Positions 16,442 to 26,515 of a DNA stretch of 64,000 nucleotides are shown here, in pieces. The position numbers and the translations under genes are program-made. A model generated the notes under the pieces. That model had not been told where the DNA came from. It did no database searches and saw only the letters and a program-made list of their open reading frames with translations. This stretch comes from Serratia oryzae (GTDB lineage Bacteria > Pseudomonadota > Gammaproteobacteria > Enterobacterales > Enterobacteriaceae). Location: assembly GCF_001976145.1 (NCBI RefSeq), contig NZ_MOXD01000005.1, positions 124,001 through 188,000 of the forward strand. Reading direction: 5' to 3'. Position 1 is the stretch's first letter; each line of letters starts with the position of its first letter.

Positions 16442-16470
16442 ACTATAAACACAGCCGATCCGCTTGTAAA
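16442..16470 (-). promoter_or_regulatory. Promoter of the serine tRNA gene
   Basis: Read on the minus strand, TTTACA is followed after exactly 17 bases by TATAGT, and a GC-rich discriminator (TCGC) precedes the tRNA 5' end about 12 bases later. This is typical of growth-rate-regulated stable RNA promoters. Confidence 0.8.
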
Positions 16471-16659
16471 GCCTGAAACCGTTCAACCGAACGAAAAACC
16501 GGCATATCACAGCTTTACGCTGAAGAAATCACCATTTCACCGGTGTAAAACCCAAGCGCGGCAGCCCATGAGTAAAGATGAGTAAACACTCTTTAATCAA
16601 ACGATTATGCTGCCTATGATCATGATCAATTTTGTGATGACCTGATAAGAGAGATCATT

Positions 16660-17319
16660 ATGGACCGCATTGTCGTCTCATCCTCCTCGCGCGACTCATT
16701 ACTTAGCACGCATAAAGTATTGCGCAACACCTATTTCTTGCTATCCCTTACGCTGGCCTTCTCTGCATTAACCGCAACAGCCAGCACCATGCTGGGCTTA
16801 CCCGCTCCAGGGCTGCTGTTAATGTTGGTTGGCTTTTATGGCCTGATGTTCCTGACTCACAAGCTGGCAAATAGCCCAGCAGGTATTCTTGCTGCTTTCG
16901 CCTTCACAGGTTTTATGGGCTATGCCCTTGGCCCGATTCTGAGTTCTTTCCTCAATGCTGGCGCAGGCGATCTGATTATGTTAGCGCTGGGCGGCACCGC
17001 GGCAGTGTTCTTTTGCTGTTCAGCCTATGTGCTGACGACCCGTAAAGACATGTCATTCCTTTCTGGCATGCTGATGGCGGGTTTCGTGGTGCTGTTAGTG
17101 GCGGTGATTGCTAACCTGTTCCTGCAAATCCCTGCCCTGCACCTGGCGATTAGCGCACTGTTTATCCTGTTTTCTGCCGGTGCCATGCTGTGGGAAACCA
17201 GTAATATTATTCACGGCGGCGAGACCAACTATATCCGCGCCACCGTCAGCCTGTATGTTTCACTATACAATATGTTCATCAGCCTGCTGAGCATTCTGGG
17301 CTTTGCCCGCAGCAACTGA
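16660..17319 (+). CDS. yccA: YccA, FtsH modulator of the Bax inhibitor-1 family
   Basis: This 219-residue inner-membrane protein has seven hydrophobic segments between residues 25 and 215, the BI-1/YccA fold. The N-terminal cytoplasmic tail (residues 1-20, rich in serine) matches the region FtsH uses to grip YccA. Family residues include [14 protein letters not shown], and the last loop has [20 protein letters not shown]. In E. coli YccA is a substrate and modulator of the FtsH protease and protects SecY when translocons jam. GAGAG lies about 8 bases before the ATG. A terminator follows, so it is probably a single-gene unit. Confidence 0.95.
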   Translation: MDRIVVSSSSRDSLLSTHKVLRNTYFLLSLTLAFSALTATASTMLGLPAPGLLLMLVGFYGLMFLTHKLANSPAGILAAFAFTGFMGYALGPILSSFLNAGAGDLIMLALGGTAAVFFCCSAYVLTTRKDMSFLSGMLMAGFVVLLVAVIANLFLQIPALHLAISALFILFSAGAMLWETSNIIHGGETNYIRATVSLYVSLYNMFISLLSILGFARSN

Positions 17320-17340
17320 TCGTCCGTTAGGCGAGATCCT

Positions 17341-17371
17341 AGCCCCGCTCATCCCGCGGGGCTTTATTTTT
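17341..17371 (+). terminator. Intrinsic terminator of yccA
   Basis: AGCCCCGC pairs with GCGGGGCT around a 7-base loop, followed by TTATTTTT. Confidence 0.9.
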
Positions 17372-17430
17372 GCCGATAACAAAATTTGCTAAACTGATGC
17401 CCGCCATAAATTATTTGTTACCGAGGCAAT

Positions 17431-17760
17431 ATGTTGGAGTTTGAAGGACAGATCATTGAAACTGACGCCCAGGGTTACCTGAAAAACAGCGCCGACTGGC
17501 AAGAAGGCATGGCACCGCTGCTGGCGGCGCAGGAAGAGATCGAGCTGACAGAGGCGCACTGGGAAGTGGTGCGTTTTGTCCGTAATTTTTATCAGGAATT
17601 TAATACCTCACCCGCTATCCGTATGCTGGTGAAAGCCATGGCGCAGAAATACGGCGAAGAGAAAGGCAACAGCCGTTACCTTTATCGCCTGTTCCCAAAA
17701 GGCCCAGCCAAACAGGCGACAAAAATCGCAGGTCTGCCAAAACCGGTGAAATGTATCTAA
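17431..17760 (+). CDS. tusE: TusE sulfur-relay protein
   Basis: This 109-residue DsrC-family protein passes persulfide sulfur from TusBCD to MnmA during 2-thiouridine formation at the wobble base of tRNAs. The conserved penultimate cysteine, Cys108 in the PVKCI tail, is the sulfur carrier. [20 protein letters not shown] and [19 protein letters not shown] are family blocks. The length matches E. coli TusE (109 residues). It converges on acyP with only 3 bp between the stop codons. Confidence 0.96.
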   Translation: MLEFEGQIIETDAQGYLKNSADWQEGMAPLLAAQEEIELTEAHWEVVRFVRNFYQEFNTSPAIRMLVKAMAQKYGEEKGNSRYLYRLFPKGPAKQATKIAGLPKPVKCI

Positions 17761-17763
17761 TAC

Positions 17764-18042
17764 CTAGTAGCGGATGCTGAACCCTTTGTAATCCGCTACT
17801 CCCTGCGGCTCCACCAGCACACGATCGACGCGAGCCCCCCGTGGGCCGCCGCTTTTTAGCCACGCCACCAGTTGTTCAACCTGTTGTTGTTCACCACATG
17901 CCACCACTTCTACGCTGCCATCATCCAGGTTGCGTGCATAGCCGGTCAGCCCTAACGCCGTCGCTTTATACTGTGTGTTATAGCGAAACCCCACGCCCTG
18001 CACCACGCCATAGACATACGCGGCAATACAAACTTGTGTCAT
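17764..18042 (-). CDS. acyP: Acylphosphatase
   Basis: This 92-residue cytoplasmic enzyme hydrolyses acyl phosphates such as carbamoyl and acetyl phosphate. The catalytic Arg20 lies in the loop [11 protein letters not shown] and the catalytic Asn38 in [14 protein letters not shown]. The C-terminus GFSIRY is typical. AAGGAG lies 6-7 bases before the ATG. It corresponds to E. coli yccX in both sequence and position and is divergent from rlmI. Confidence 0.95.
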   Translation of the reverse strand: MTQVCIAAYVYGVVQGVGFRYNTQYKATALGLTGYARNLDDGSVEVVACGEQQQVEQLVAWLKSGGPRGARVDRVLVEPQGVADYKGFSIRY

Positions 18043-18135
18043 AATCGGCTCCTTATCGATTTTCGTTTATGCATTTTCTGCGTTGATGCTCAGAGAGTGT
18101 GACTCTTTTTTATCTAGCTGGCAGCATACTTAATT

Positions 18136-19326
18136 ATGACCGTACGTCTCTATCTCACCAAAGGACGTGAAAAATCCTTACTCCGTCGCCATCCATGGGT
18201 TTTCTCTGGTGCCGTTCAACGCATTGAGGGCAAAGCTCTCTCAGGTGAAACCATTGATATTCTCGACAGCCAGGGCAAATGGCTGGCACGCGGTGCTTAT
18301 TCACCAGAATCACAAATTCGCGCGCGCGTCTGGACTTTCCAGCACGATGAAGAGATCGACATTGCGTTCTTTATCCGTCGTCTGCAACAGGCGCAGAACT
18401 GGCGAGACTGGGTGGCCAAACGTGATGGGCTGGACGGTTATCGTTTGATTGCCGGTGAGTCTGACGGGATGCCGGGGATCACCATCGATCGCTTTCAGAA
18501 CTTCCTGGTGCTGCAGTTGCTTTCGGCTGGCGCGGAATACCAGCGTGCGGCGCTGATCTCCGCTCTGCAGCATTGCTACCCAGAGTGCGCTATCTACGAT
18601 CGTTCCGACGTTGCCGTGCGTAAAAAAGAAGGCCTGCCTTTGGCGCAAGGCCAAATTCTGGGCGACCTGCCACCCGCTCTGCTGCCTATTACCGAACACG
18701 GCATGAAGCTGCTGGTTGATATTCAACAAGGCCACAAGACCGGTTTTTATCTCGATCAGCGTGACAGCCGCTTGGCCGCGCGCAACTACTCTGCTGGCCG
18801 CCGCGTACTCAACTGTTTCTCTTACACCGGCGCTTTCGCAGTTGCGGCGTTGATGGGTGGCTGTACGCAGGTCATCAGCGTAGATACATCACAGGCAGCG
18901 CTGGATATCGCCAAGCAGAACGTTGAGCTGAACCAACTGGATCTGAGCAAGGCAGAATTTGTGCGCGACGATGTTTTCCAATTGCTGCGTAATTATCGGA
19001 CGCAGGGTGAGAAATTCGACCTGATCATCATGGATCCACCCAAGTTTGTTGAAAACAAGAATCAACTGGCCAGCGCCTGCCGTGGTTATAAAGATATCAA
19101 TATGTTGGCGCTGCAATTGCTGAATCCAGGTGGCATTTTACTTAGCTTCTCCTGTTCCGGCCTGATGCCAACCGATTTATTCCAGAAAATTTTAGCCGAT
19201 GCCGCTGTAGATGCTGGGCGTGATGTACAATTTATAGAGCAGTTCCGACAAGCTGCCGATCACCCGGTTATCGCGACTTACCCTGAAGGGCTGTATTTGA
19301 AAGGGTTTGCGTGTCGGGTGATGTAA
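18136..19326 (+). CDS. rlmI: 23S rRNA m5C1962 methyltransferase RlmI
   Basis: This 396-residue protein, the same length as the E. coli enzyme, methylates C1962 of 23S rRNA using S-adenosylmethionine. Residues 1-80 form the PUA RNA-binding domain ([16 protein letters not shown]), followed by a linker domain. The Rossmann methyltransferase core has [27 protein letters not shown], the [14 protein letters not shown] motif IV and LLSFSCSG with the catalytic cysteine. It is followed by hspQ on the same strand after 62 bp. Confidence 0.96.
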   Translation: MTVRLYLTKGREKSLLRRHPWVFSGAVQRIEGKALSGETIDILDSQGKWLARGAYSPESQIRARVWTFQHDEEIDIAFFIRRLQQAQNWRDWVAKRDGLDGYRLIAGESDGMPGITIDRFQNFLVLQLLSAGAEYQRAALISALQHCYPECAIYDRSDVAVRKKEGLPLAQGQILGDLPPALLPITEHGMKLLVDIQQGHKTGFYLDQRDSRLAARNYSAGRRVLNCFSYTGAFAVAALMGGCTQVISVDTSQAALDIAKQNVELNQLDLSKAEFVRDDVFQLLRNYRTQGEKFDLIIMDPPKFVENKNQLASACRGYKDINMLALQLLNPGGILLSFSCSGLMPTDLFQKILADAAVDAGRDVQFIEQFRQAADHPVIATYPEGLYLKGFACRVM

Positions 19327-19388
19327 CTTGAAATACGCTGTATTTGCCCTCATATAGAGAGCAATACACTGTTTCTCAGGAGGTCATC

Positions 19389-19706
19389 ATGATTGCCAGC
19401 AAATTCGGTATCGGACAGCAGGTACGTCATAAACTGCTAGGGTATTTGGGCGTAGTTATTGATATCGACCCTGAATACTCTCTGGAGCAGCCCAAAGCTG
19501 ACGAGATTGCAGCTAATGATGAGCTGCGCTTCGCTCCTTGGTATCACGTGGTGATGGAGGATGAAGAAGGTCAACCGGTTCACACTTATCTGGCTGAAGT
19601 ACAGCTGGCAGGTGAAGAACAGGACGCCCATCCAGAGCAACCATCGCTGGATGAACTAGCGGAATCCATCCGCCACCAGCTACAGGCACCACGACTGCGC
19701 AACTAA
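19389..19706 (+). CDS. hspQ: Heat-shock protein HspQ
   Basis: This 105-residue protein starts at ATG 19389 because AGGAGG lies 6 bases upstream and [19 protein letters not shown] is the known start of the family. HspQ binds hemimethylated DNA and acts as a specificity-enhancing factor of the Lon protease. The middle ([12 protein letters not shown] and [20 protein letters not shown]) is well conserved. The acidic tail is usual. A shared terminator separates it from the converging yccU. Confidence 0.95.
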   Translation: MIASKFGIGQQVRHKLLGYLGVVIDIDPEYSLEQPKADEIAANDELRFAPWYHVVMEDEEGQPVHTYLAEVQLAGEEQDAHPEQPSLDELAESIRHQLQAPRLRN

Positions 19707-19733
19707 GCGCCAAGGCCTGAGAAACCCGCACGG

Positions 19734-19765
19734 GGGCTTGGCATGATGCCAAGCCCTTATTATTT
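19734..19765. terminator. Bidirectional terminator between hspQ and yccU
   Basis: GGGCTTGGC pairs with GCCAAGCCC around a 5-base loop, followed on the plus strand by TTATTATTTT. Confidence 0.85.
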
Positions 19766-19773
19766 TGGCTGAC

Positions 19774-20187
19774 TCAGCGCGCCAGCCCCAAACGGGGGAT
19801 CTCTATTTTCGGGCAGCGATCCATGATCACTTTCAGCCCGGCGTCACTGGCCAACACCGCAGCCTGTTCGCTGATAACGCCAATCTGCAGCCACAGCACT
19901 TTAGCGCCGATAGCAATTGCTTCCTGAGCCACACCGTAAGCCGCCTCAGCGTTACGGAATACGTCAACCATATCGATAGGATGAGGAATATCTTCCAGCT
20001 TGGCATACACTTTCTGGCCAAGCAGCGTCTGCCCAGCCAGCTTCGGGCTGACCGGCGTCACCTGATACCCTTGCGCCTGCAAATAGGCCATAACCCCATA
20101 GCTGGGCCGGCCAGGATTGTCACTGGCCCCCACCAACGCAATAGTTTTTACCTGCTTCAGTACGCCTGCAATGTCTTGATCTTGCAT
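19774..20187 (-). CDS. yccU: CoA-binding protein YccU
   Basis: This 137-residue protein is a single Rossmann-like CoA-binding domain of the type found at the N-terminus of succinyl-CoA synthetase alpha chains. The nucleotide loop is TIALVGASDNPGRPSYGV at residues 15-32. VTPVSPKLAGQTLLGQKVYA and VLWLQIGV are also conserved, and RCPKIEIPRL is the usual C-terminal end. Its role in the cell is not established. Confidence 0.93.
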   Translation of the reverse strand: MQDQDIAGVLKQVKTIALVGASDNPGRPSYGVMAYLQAQGYQVTPVSPKLAGQTLLGQKVYAKLEDIPHPIDMVDVFRNAEAAYGVAQEAIAIGAKVLWLQIGVISEQAAVLASDAGLKVIMDRCPKIEIPRLGLAR

Positions 20188-20412
20188 CTTCCGCTCCTGA
20201 TATTGTGTAAGGACGCTCCTGCCTCAAGTGTAACCGAAGGCTCTTCCTCAGTAAGCATTTCTTCATAACGGGTTCAGACTAGGCAGCATCATTGATTTCA
20301 AAACGTTTATAAATATGTAAAAATGTAAATAACATATAGTATTGAATAATTTTGACACAACCTGAACCGTACTTAACACTAATAACAATGTTCTAGGATA
20401 AAGGAAAAAACG

Positions 20413-21084
20413 ATGAAATTTGGTCTGGTGGTTGCGGGGCTATTCAGTCTCTTACTGAGTGTATCGGCCGCGGCTACGACCCTGAAGCTGTCACCATACA
20501 TCGATTTACTGGCTGTCGATGGTAAGAAAATGACAGGCTCGTTATTAAAAGGCGCAGACAGCCTAGAACTGGATGGCGGCCAACACCAGTTGCTGTTCAA
20601 AGTCACCAAACCCGTACGCAAAAATGCACGTAGTCAAGTACTGTACACCTCGCAGCCGTTGATTGCGGTCTTCAATAGCCAGGGGATCGATTCGGTAAGC
20701 ATTGAGCTGCCACGTATCGAAAATGAGCGTGACGGCCGACATTTCGACGAAACGGTGAACTATAGAATCATTGATAAAAACGGTAAAGCGCTGGCGCTGA
20801 AACGTGATGTGTTGCCGATGCATGCACTGTCTGCTGGCGTTAACCTTGAAAAAGTCATTGCCGATTACAATGCGCAGGATCGCCCCGCCTCTGTTCCAGC
20901 GTTGGCGCATCTGCGAGCAACGACCATTGCAGACACGCCGGGCACCACGAAAACCAACCAGAAAGTCATTACCTTGCAGGGAGGAAACGTCTCAGAACAG
21001 ATGCTGCAATACTGGTTTTTGCAGGCAGATAAAGAAACGCAAAAACGTTTCATCACTTGGGCAAATCAACAGGCCACCTACTGA
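20413..21084 (+). CDS. yccT: YccT, exported DUF2057 protein
   Basis: This 223-residue protein has a typical Sec signal peptide (KFGLVVAGLFSLLLSVSAAA) and a DUF2057 body: LKLSPYIDLLAVDGKKM, LELDGGQHQLLFKVTKPV and SVSIELPRIENERDG. The C-terminal tail EQMLQYWFLQADKETQKRF is conserved. E. coli YccT has been linked to curli control, but its mechanism is unclear. It is divergent from yccU and precedes mgsA by 127 bp. Confidence 0.93.
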   Translation: MKFGLVVAGLFSLLLSVSAAATTLKLSPYIDLLAVDGKKMTGSLLKGADSLELDGGQHQLLFKVTKPVRKNARSQVLYTSQPLIAVFNSQGIDSVSIELPRIENERDGRHFDETVNYRIIDKNGKALALKRDVLPMHALSAGVNLEKVIADYNAQDRPASVPALAHLRATTIADTPGTTKTNQKVITLQGGNVSEQMLQYWFLQADKETQKRFITWANQQATY

Positions 21085-21211
21085 GATGAATTCGCGCCTT
21101 TATCATGAGCTAAAGAGGTGTTTTCTTCGCATTTTCCGGCGTTAACGCTAGGCAGTGAAAAGCAGTTTCAGTAATCTGTGGCAAATCATTTGATTTGCCA
21201 AGGATACCGAT

Positions 21212-21670
21212 ATGGAACAGACCACCCGGACCATCGCCGCACGCAAGCATATTGCGCTGGTTGCCCACGATCATCGTAAACACGCTTTGCTGCAATGGGT
21301 TGCAGATCACAAAGCCATACTCATGCAGCACCAACTCTATGCTACCGGCACCACCGGCAACCTTATCCAGCGCGCCAGCGGTATCCCGGTTCAAAGCATG
21401 CTGAGCGGGCCGATGGGGGGCGACCAACAGGTGGGAGCACTGATTTCCGAAGGCAAGATTGATATGCTGATCTTTTTCTGGGATCCACTAAACGCCGTAC
21501 CGCACGATCCCGATGTTAAAGCGCTGCTGCGTTTGGCGACCGTCTGGAACATCCCGGTGGCGACCAACCGTTCCACCGCGGATTTCCTGATTGACTCACC
21601 GATGTTCAAACGCGAAATTGAGATCGCCATTCCCGATTATCAAAAATATCTCGAAGCCCGCCTGAAATAA
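21212..21670 (+). CDS. mgsA: Methylglyoxal synthase
   Basis: This 152-residue cytoplasmic enzyme converts dihydroxyacetone phosphate to methylglyoxal and phosphate, a bypass that relieves sugar-phosphate stress. Substrate contacts [11 protein letters not shown] (residues 13-23) and LYATGTTGN (42-50) are intact, as is GPMGGD with the catalytic base Asp71. [20 protein letters not shown] is nearly identical to the E. coli enzyme, which also has 152 residues. It converges with helD. Confidence 0.97.
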   Translation: MEQTTRTIAARKHIALVAHDHRKHALLQWVADHKAILMQHQLYATGTTGNLIQRASGIPVQSMLSGPMGGDQQVGALISEGKIDMLIFFWDPLNAVPHDPDVKALLRLATVWNIPVATNRSTADFLIDSPMFKREIEIAIPDYQKYLEARLK

Positions 21671-21702
21671 CCTTGCGGCCTGGTGCTACCACCAGGCTCT
21701 GC

Positions 21703-23757
21703 TCAAGGCTTTCTTTGCAGCGGCACGCCGATATCCTGCAATTGCTCAACAAACACCGACGGGCGCTCACGATCCTGCAATAACCAAACCTGGTGTTTAG
21801 CGCGCGTCAGTGCCACATACAGCAAGCGCCGTTCTTCAGCATCAGGGAAATCTTCCGGCTGCGGTAACAGCACGTCTTCGATCAAAGATTCACGCGCAAG
21901 CGCCGGGAATCCATCATGGCCATCATGCAGCCCAGCAATAATCACATATTCTGCCTGCTGCCCTTTGCTAGCATGTATGGTCATAAACTCAATATTCAGT
22001 TTCGGCCAACGCGTTGCGGCCTTCAGTAACACATCGGGCTGCAGGTGGTGATAACGCGCCAGCACTAAAATACGTTCGTCTGGTTTGGCATAACCACTCA
22101 TCTTATCTAGCAAAGCCTCCAACTGTTCCTGCGGCAGGATAACGACCGACTTTTTATTGCCCTGAGTCAGGCTGTTAAGCGGCTTTTTCAGTTGATGCGG
22201 GTTCTGTTGAATAAAACTGTTGGCCACCTCACCGATACGATCGTTAAAGCGATAAGTGGTATCCAAGGCACATTGAGCACCTTCCCCGAAATTCGCTGCA
22301 AATGCGGTCGTCAACGCAAGCTCCGCACCGCTGAAACGGTAAATAGCCTGCCAATCATCACCAACGGCAAACAGGCAGGTCTGCTTATTCTGCCGGCGTA
22401 ATGCTGCCAGCAACTGAGCTCGCTGCGGTGAGATATCCTGAAATTCGTCCACTAAGATGTGTTTCCACGGGCTGATAAAACGCCCTTTATCCAGAATATT
22501 GACCGCCTGATGAATCAACCCGGCAAAATCTACCGCGCCCTCTTCTTTTAACGCGGCTTTCCACGCTTTCAGCAACGGTGCCATTAGCCGGATACGTTTA
22601 GCGAATAGATCGCGAATCTCTTCATCGGCCAGCGCGATCATCTCGGCCTGACTGCCGCCATAGGTGCGCATCAGCCCCAGCCAACGTTCAAGACGCCCGG
22701 CCAAGCGTTCCGCCAGACGTTTGTCATGCCAGAAATCCCCTTCGGGAACCTCCCACTCCAACTCTTCCGTCAGCCATTGGCGCCACCCTTTAGCCTGGGC
22801 TTTTTTCTCTGTGCATTGCTGCTGCCAGTTTTTTATCAACAGCCCACGGCGTGCTTTGCTGTCGGTCTCCAGCTTGCTGATCGCGGGAGCTTTGCTGCTC
22901 CCTTCCTGAATCACCTGCAGCGCCAGCGCATGGAAAGTCTTAGCCTGAATGGCGACATTCCCCAGGCGATCCTGAATGCGCTCATTCATTTCATCCGCAG
23001 CTTTACGGCCAAAAGCCAGCAGCAGGATCTGCCCAGGTTCAGCTTCCTGACGACGCAACAACCACCCTGCCCGCGCAACCAACACCGACGTTTTACCGCT
23101 GCCAGCACCGGCAAGCACCAATACGGAATCCTCACCATTTACCACCGCACGGCTTTGCGATACGTTCAGCGGCGAGGTTTCTATGGTCTGGAAAAAGTCA
23201 TGGTGGTTTTCCAGCATCCGCTCGGTCCACTGCTGGTTACGCTGCACGATGCTGCGCTGCCCGTGCTGCAGCCATTGCAGACAGTGCTGGTAATCCTCCC
23301 GGCAGTTATCAAACTCGTCCAGCCGCGCGACCGGCATGGGTAACGCCCCAAACGACTGGCGGATCTGCTGTTGCAACTTGCTCAACTCAGAGCGTTTAAA
23401 CCATTTATCCTGCTGTTCAATATCACGAATGTGCTCAACCTGCTCTTGCAACACTCCAGCGCTGATCTCGCTCATCTCAGCACTCCATTGCTGCCAAGAT
23501 TGCAGCAGATAATGGTAAAAACGCTGCGTCTCTTGCCATTCGGTGCCATGTAAACGCACCACTTTTTCATCAGGCAATTCAAATTCCAACTCGCCCCAAA
23601 CGATGCCGCGTTTGCAACGCACCTGAATTAACTGGTTGAAAGGGATAAGATATTCATGCTTCTCGCCGCTCACCTCGACACCAGCATGCAACAGCCGCAC
23701 ACGATTGTAAGGATGCTGCGCCAGGTGTTTACCCAACGATGTCGCTTTAAGTTCCAT
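21703..23757 (-). CDS. helD: DNA helicase IV
   Basis: This 684-residue superfamily I 3'-5' helicase matches the E. coli length. ATG 23757 is chosen because MELKATSLGKHLAQHPYNRV is the family start; a longer frame reaching 23820 has no homology. The N-terminal 190 residues are HelD-specific (KRGIVWGELEFELPDEKVVR and LHGTEWQETQRFYHYL). The motor has Walker A LVLAGAGSGKTSVLVARAGW, Walker B HILVDEFQDISPQR, the GDDWQAIYRFSGAE motif III and LLYVALTRAKHQVWLL motif VI. It is thought to act in recombination and replication restart. Confidence 0.95.
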   Translation of the reverse strand: MELKATSLGKHLAQHPYNRVRLLHAGVEVSGEKHEYLIPFNQLIQVRCKRGIVWGELEFELPDEKVVRLHGTEWQETQRFYHYLLQSWQQWSAEMSEISAGVLQEQVEHIRDIEQQDKWFKRSELSKLQQQIRQSFGALPMPVARLDEFDNCREDYQHCLQWLQHGQRSIVQRNQQWTERMLENHHDFFQTIETSPLNVSQSRAVVNGEDSVLVLAGAGSGKTSVLVARAGWLLRRQEAEPGQILLLAFGRKAADEMNERIQDRLGNVAIQAKTFHALALQVIQEGSSKAPAISKLETDSKARRGLLIKNWQQQCTEKKAQAKGWRQWLTEELEWEVPEGDFWHDKRLAERLAGRLERWLGLMRTYGGSQAEMIALADEEIRDLFAKRIRLMAPLLKAWKAALKEEGAVDFAGLIHQAVNILDKGRFISPWKHILVDEFQDISPQRAQLLAALRRQNKQTCLFAVGDDWQAIYRFSGAELALTTAFAANFGEGAQCALDTTYRFNDRIGEVANSFIQQNPHQLKKPLNSLTQGNKKSVVILPQEQLEALLDKMSGYAKPDERILVLARYHHLQPDVLLKAATRWPKLNIEFMTIHASKGQQAEYVIIAGLHDGHDGFPALARESLIEDVLLPQPEDFPDAEERRLLYVALTRAKHQVWLLQDRERPSVFVEQLQDIGVPLQRKP

Positions 23758-23901
23758 ATGCTCGCGCCATAACTCTATTGAGATTGATATCGCCAGTTTA
23801 CCTGCGATAAGCAGTGGCACTCTAGCGCTAAAAAAAAGCTAGAATACTGTGTATGTTTGCCCGCCTCGCGGTCTATCCACTTTTAGAGCAGAATGATGCC
23901 T

Positions 23902-24354
23902 ATGCGTACCGTATTGAATATCCTTAATTTCGTGCTGGGTGGTTTTTTCACCACCCTCGGTTGGTTGATCGCCACCTTCTTCAGCATAGTGCTGATTTTT
24001 ACTCTGCCGTTAACCCGCTCCTGCTGGGAAATCACTAAGCTGTCCTTCCTGCCATTCGGCAATGAAGCGATTCATGTGGATGAATTATACCCGGAGAAAA
24101 GCAATGCGCTGCTTGCGGCCAGTGGCTCGTTATTGAATATCGTCTGGCTGGTGCTGTTCGGCTGGTGGCTGTGCCTGTCACACATCGTGGCCGGGATTGC
24201 CCAGTGTATAACCATTATCGGCATCCCGGTTGGCATTACCAATTTCAAGATTGCAGCCATCGCTCTTTGGCCCGTTGGGCGGCGCGTGGTTTCTGTTGAA
24301 ATGGCTCAACTGGCACGGACAGAAAATGCGCGCCGTCAGTACCAGAAACGTTAA
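23902..24354 (+). CDS. yccF: YccF inner-membrane protein
   Basis: This 150-residue protein starts at ATG 23902 because MRTVLNILNFVLGG is the family start; ATG codons just upstream add residues without homology. It holds two YccF (DUF307) domains, each with a pair of hydrophobic helices: residues 10-35 and 75-120. Hallmarks are LTRSCWEITKL, NEAIHVDELYP and ITIIGIPVGITNFKIAAIAL. Its function is unknown. It precedes yccS by 25 bp, and the two are probably co-transcribed as in E. coli. Confidence 0.93.
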   Translation: MRTVLNILNFVLGGFFTTLGWLIATFFSIVLIFTLPLTRSCWEITKLSFLPFGNEAIHVDELYPEKSNALLAASGSLLNIVWLVLFGWWLCLSHIVAGIAQCITIIGIPVGITNFKIAAIALWPVGRRVVSVEMAQLARTENARRQYQKR

Positions 24355-24379
24355 TTTTCTCTGCGATTAAGGAGCTGTT

Positions 24380-26515
24380 GTGCTCTCTTTTGCACCGGCA
24401 ATTCGGCGTTATGCCTACAACAGCAATCTGCTGTATAACCTGCGGATCTTCATTGCTTTGGCAGGTGCCTCAGCAGTGCCCTGGTGGCTTGGCGTGCCGA
24501 CGCTGACTATCCCGCTGACGCTGGGAGTGGTAGCCGCCGCGTTAACCGATCTGGACGACAGGCTGGCCGGCAGGTTGCGCAATTTGCTGATTACGCTGGT
24601 CTGTTTTTTTCTGGCTTCAACGTCTATAGAGCTGTTATTCCCCTACCCCTGGTGGTTTGCCCTTGGGTTGATGACCTCAACCTGCGGATTCATCCTGCTC
24701 GGCGCGCTAGGGCAGCGGTATGCCACCATCGCTTTTGGTGCGTTATTGATCGCTGTTTATACCATGCTGGGCACCTCAATGTACGACGCCTGGTATCAGC
24801 AACCTATTCTGCTGATTATGGGTGCCGTCTGGTACAACCTGCTGACGCTGATCGGCCATCTGCTGTTTCCCATCAAGCCGCTGCAGGAAAACCTGGCGCG
24901 TAGTTACGAGCAGTTAGCGCACTATCTGGATGCCAAAGCCAACCTGTTCGATCCAGATGCCGAACACGATACGGATTTGCCCTGGATGGATGTAGCGATG
25001 GCCAACAGTGCGCTGGTCGCAACGTTAAACCAGACCAAGGCTTCGTTGCTCACCCGCCTGAAGGGCGATCGCGGCCAGCGCGGCACTCGCAGGACATTGC
25101 ACTATTATTTTGTGGCGCAGGATATTCATGAGCGAGCCAGTTCCTCTCACGTGCAATATCAGGCGCTGAGCCAACAGTTCCGCCATAGCGATATTCTGTT
25201 TCGTTTCCAGCGGTTGTTGACCATGCAGGCTCGTGCCTGCCGGCAGTTGGCGCAGTCGATCCTGCTGCGCCAGAAATACCTTCATAACCCGCGTTTTGAA
25301 CCGGCCTTCACCCGTATAGAAGAAGCGCTGGCTCAAATTGCGGCCACGACGGAACACCCTGAACTGACCGGAGCACTGTCACATCTATTGAAGAATCTGC
25401 GGGCGATCGATGCGCAGTTGGCTAACATTGAGTCAGAACAGGCGCTAGCTAATGGACAAGCGGAGGAAAACAGCCTGTCAGACGATCGGCTCACTGGCTG
25501 GAGCGATATTCGCCTGCGCATCAGCCGCCACCTGACGCCCCAGTCTGCCCTGCTGCGCCATGCCGTTCGCATGTCGGTGGTGTTATGCGCAGGTTACGCT
25601 TTGATCCAGATTACCCATATGGAACACGGTTACTGGATCCTGCTGACCAGCCTGTTTGTCTGCCAGCCAAATTATAATGCCACCCGCCGACGCCTGGCGT
25701 TACGCATCATCGGAACGCTGGCAGGTATCTTGATCGGCCTGCCAATCTTGTATTTTGTCCCCTCTCTTGAGGGGCAAATGATTCTGATCGTCATTTCCGG
25801 TGTTTTGTTCTTCGCATTCCGTACCGTGCAATATGCCCATGCCACCATGTTTATCACCCTACTGGTTTTGCTGTGCTTTAACCTGCTTGGCGAGGGGTTC
25901 GAAGTGGCAGCTCCGCGCGTTTACGACACGCTGTTGGGTTGTGCTATCGCCTGGGCTGCAGTGAGTTTTATCTGGCCAGACTGGAAGTTCCGCCAGTTGC
26001 CCGCCGTGGTGAGCAAAACGCTCAATGCCAACTGCCGTTATCTGGATGCGATTCTGGTTCAATATCATCAGGGTAAGGATAACAGTCTACCTTATCGCAT
26101 CGCCCGCCGGGATGCGCACAACAGCGATGCTGAGCTGGCTTCGGTGATCTCTAACATGTCTGCCGATCCCAACGCGGATAAGACCCTGCAGGATGCCGCT
26201 TTCCGGCTGTTATGCCTCAACCATACCTTGTTAAGCTATATTTCCGCACTTGGCGCACACCGCAAGCGCCTGAATAATTCCGCCGTACTGGATTTGCTCA
26301 ATGATGCCGTATGTTATGTTGATGGCGCATTGCACCAGGATGCACTAGACCATCAACGTATCACGCAGGCCCTGGAAGCGCTTTCCCTACGTATTGGACT
26401 GTTGACCCCTGAACCAGAAAGTGAAGAACAACTGGTGTTGCAACAAATTGGATTAGTGCTTGAACTGCTACCTGAACTGACGGCACTTAACGCGCAGATC
26501 GGTAAAGCAGATTAA
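24380..26515 (+). CDS. yccS: YccS, FUSC-family membrane protein
   Basis: This 711-residue protein begins with GTG at 24380, with GGAG 6 bases upstream. It has two blocks of about six membrane helices each: residues 20-170, and 400-530 starting HAVRMSVVLCAGYALIQITH. Each block is followed by a cytoplasmic helical domain, the layout of FUSC/AaeB-type transporters. HGYWILLTSLFVCQPNYNAT is a strongly conserved stretch of the second block. The transported substrate is unknown. Its stop codon touches the stop of the converging sxy gene with no base between them. Confidence 0.93.
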   Translation: MLSFAPAIRRYAYNSNLLYNLRIFIALAGASAVPWWLGVPTLTIPLTLGVVAAALTDLDDRLAGRLRNLLITLVCFFLASTSIELLFPYPWWFALGLMTSTCGFILLGALGQRYATIAFGALLIAVYTMLGTSMYDAWYQQPILLIMGAVWYNLLTLIGHLLFPIKPLQENLARSYEQLAHYLDAKANLFDPDAEHDTDLPWMDVAMANSALVATLNQTKASLLTRLKGDRGQRGTRRTLHYYFVAQDIHERASSSHVQYQALSQQFRHSDILFRFQRLLTMQARACRQLAQSILLRQKYLHNPRFEPAFTRIEEALAQIAATTEHPELTGALSHLLKNLRAIDAQLANIESEQALANGQAEENSLSDDRLTGWSDIRLRISRHLTPQSALLRHAVRMSVVLCAGYALIQITHMEHGYWILLTSLFVCQPNYNATRRRLALRIIGTLAGILIGLPILYFVPSLEGQMILIVISGVLFFAFRTVQYAHATMFITLLVLLCFNLLGEGFEVAAPRVYDTLLGCAIAWAAVSFIWPDWKFRQLPAVVSKTLNANCRYLDAILVQYHQGKDNSLPYRIARRDAHNSDAELASVISNMSADPNADKTLQDAAFRLLCLNHTLLSYISALGAHRKRLNNSAVLDLLNDAVCYVDGALHQDALDHQRITQALEALSLRIGLLTPEPESEEQLVLQQIGLVLELLPELTALNAQIGKAD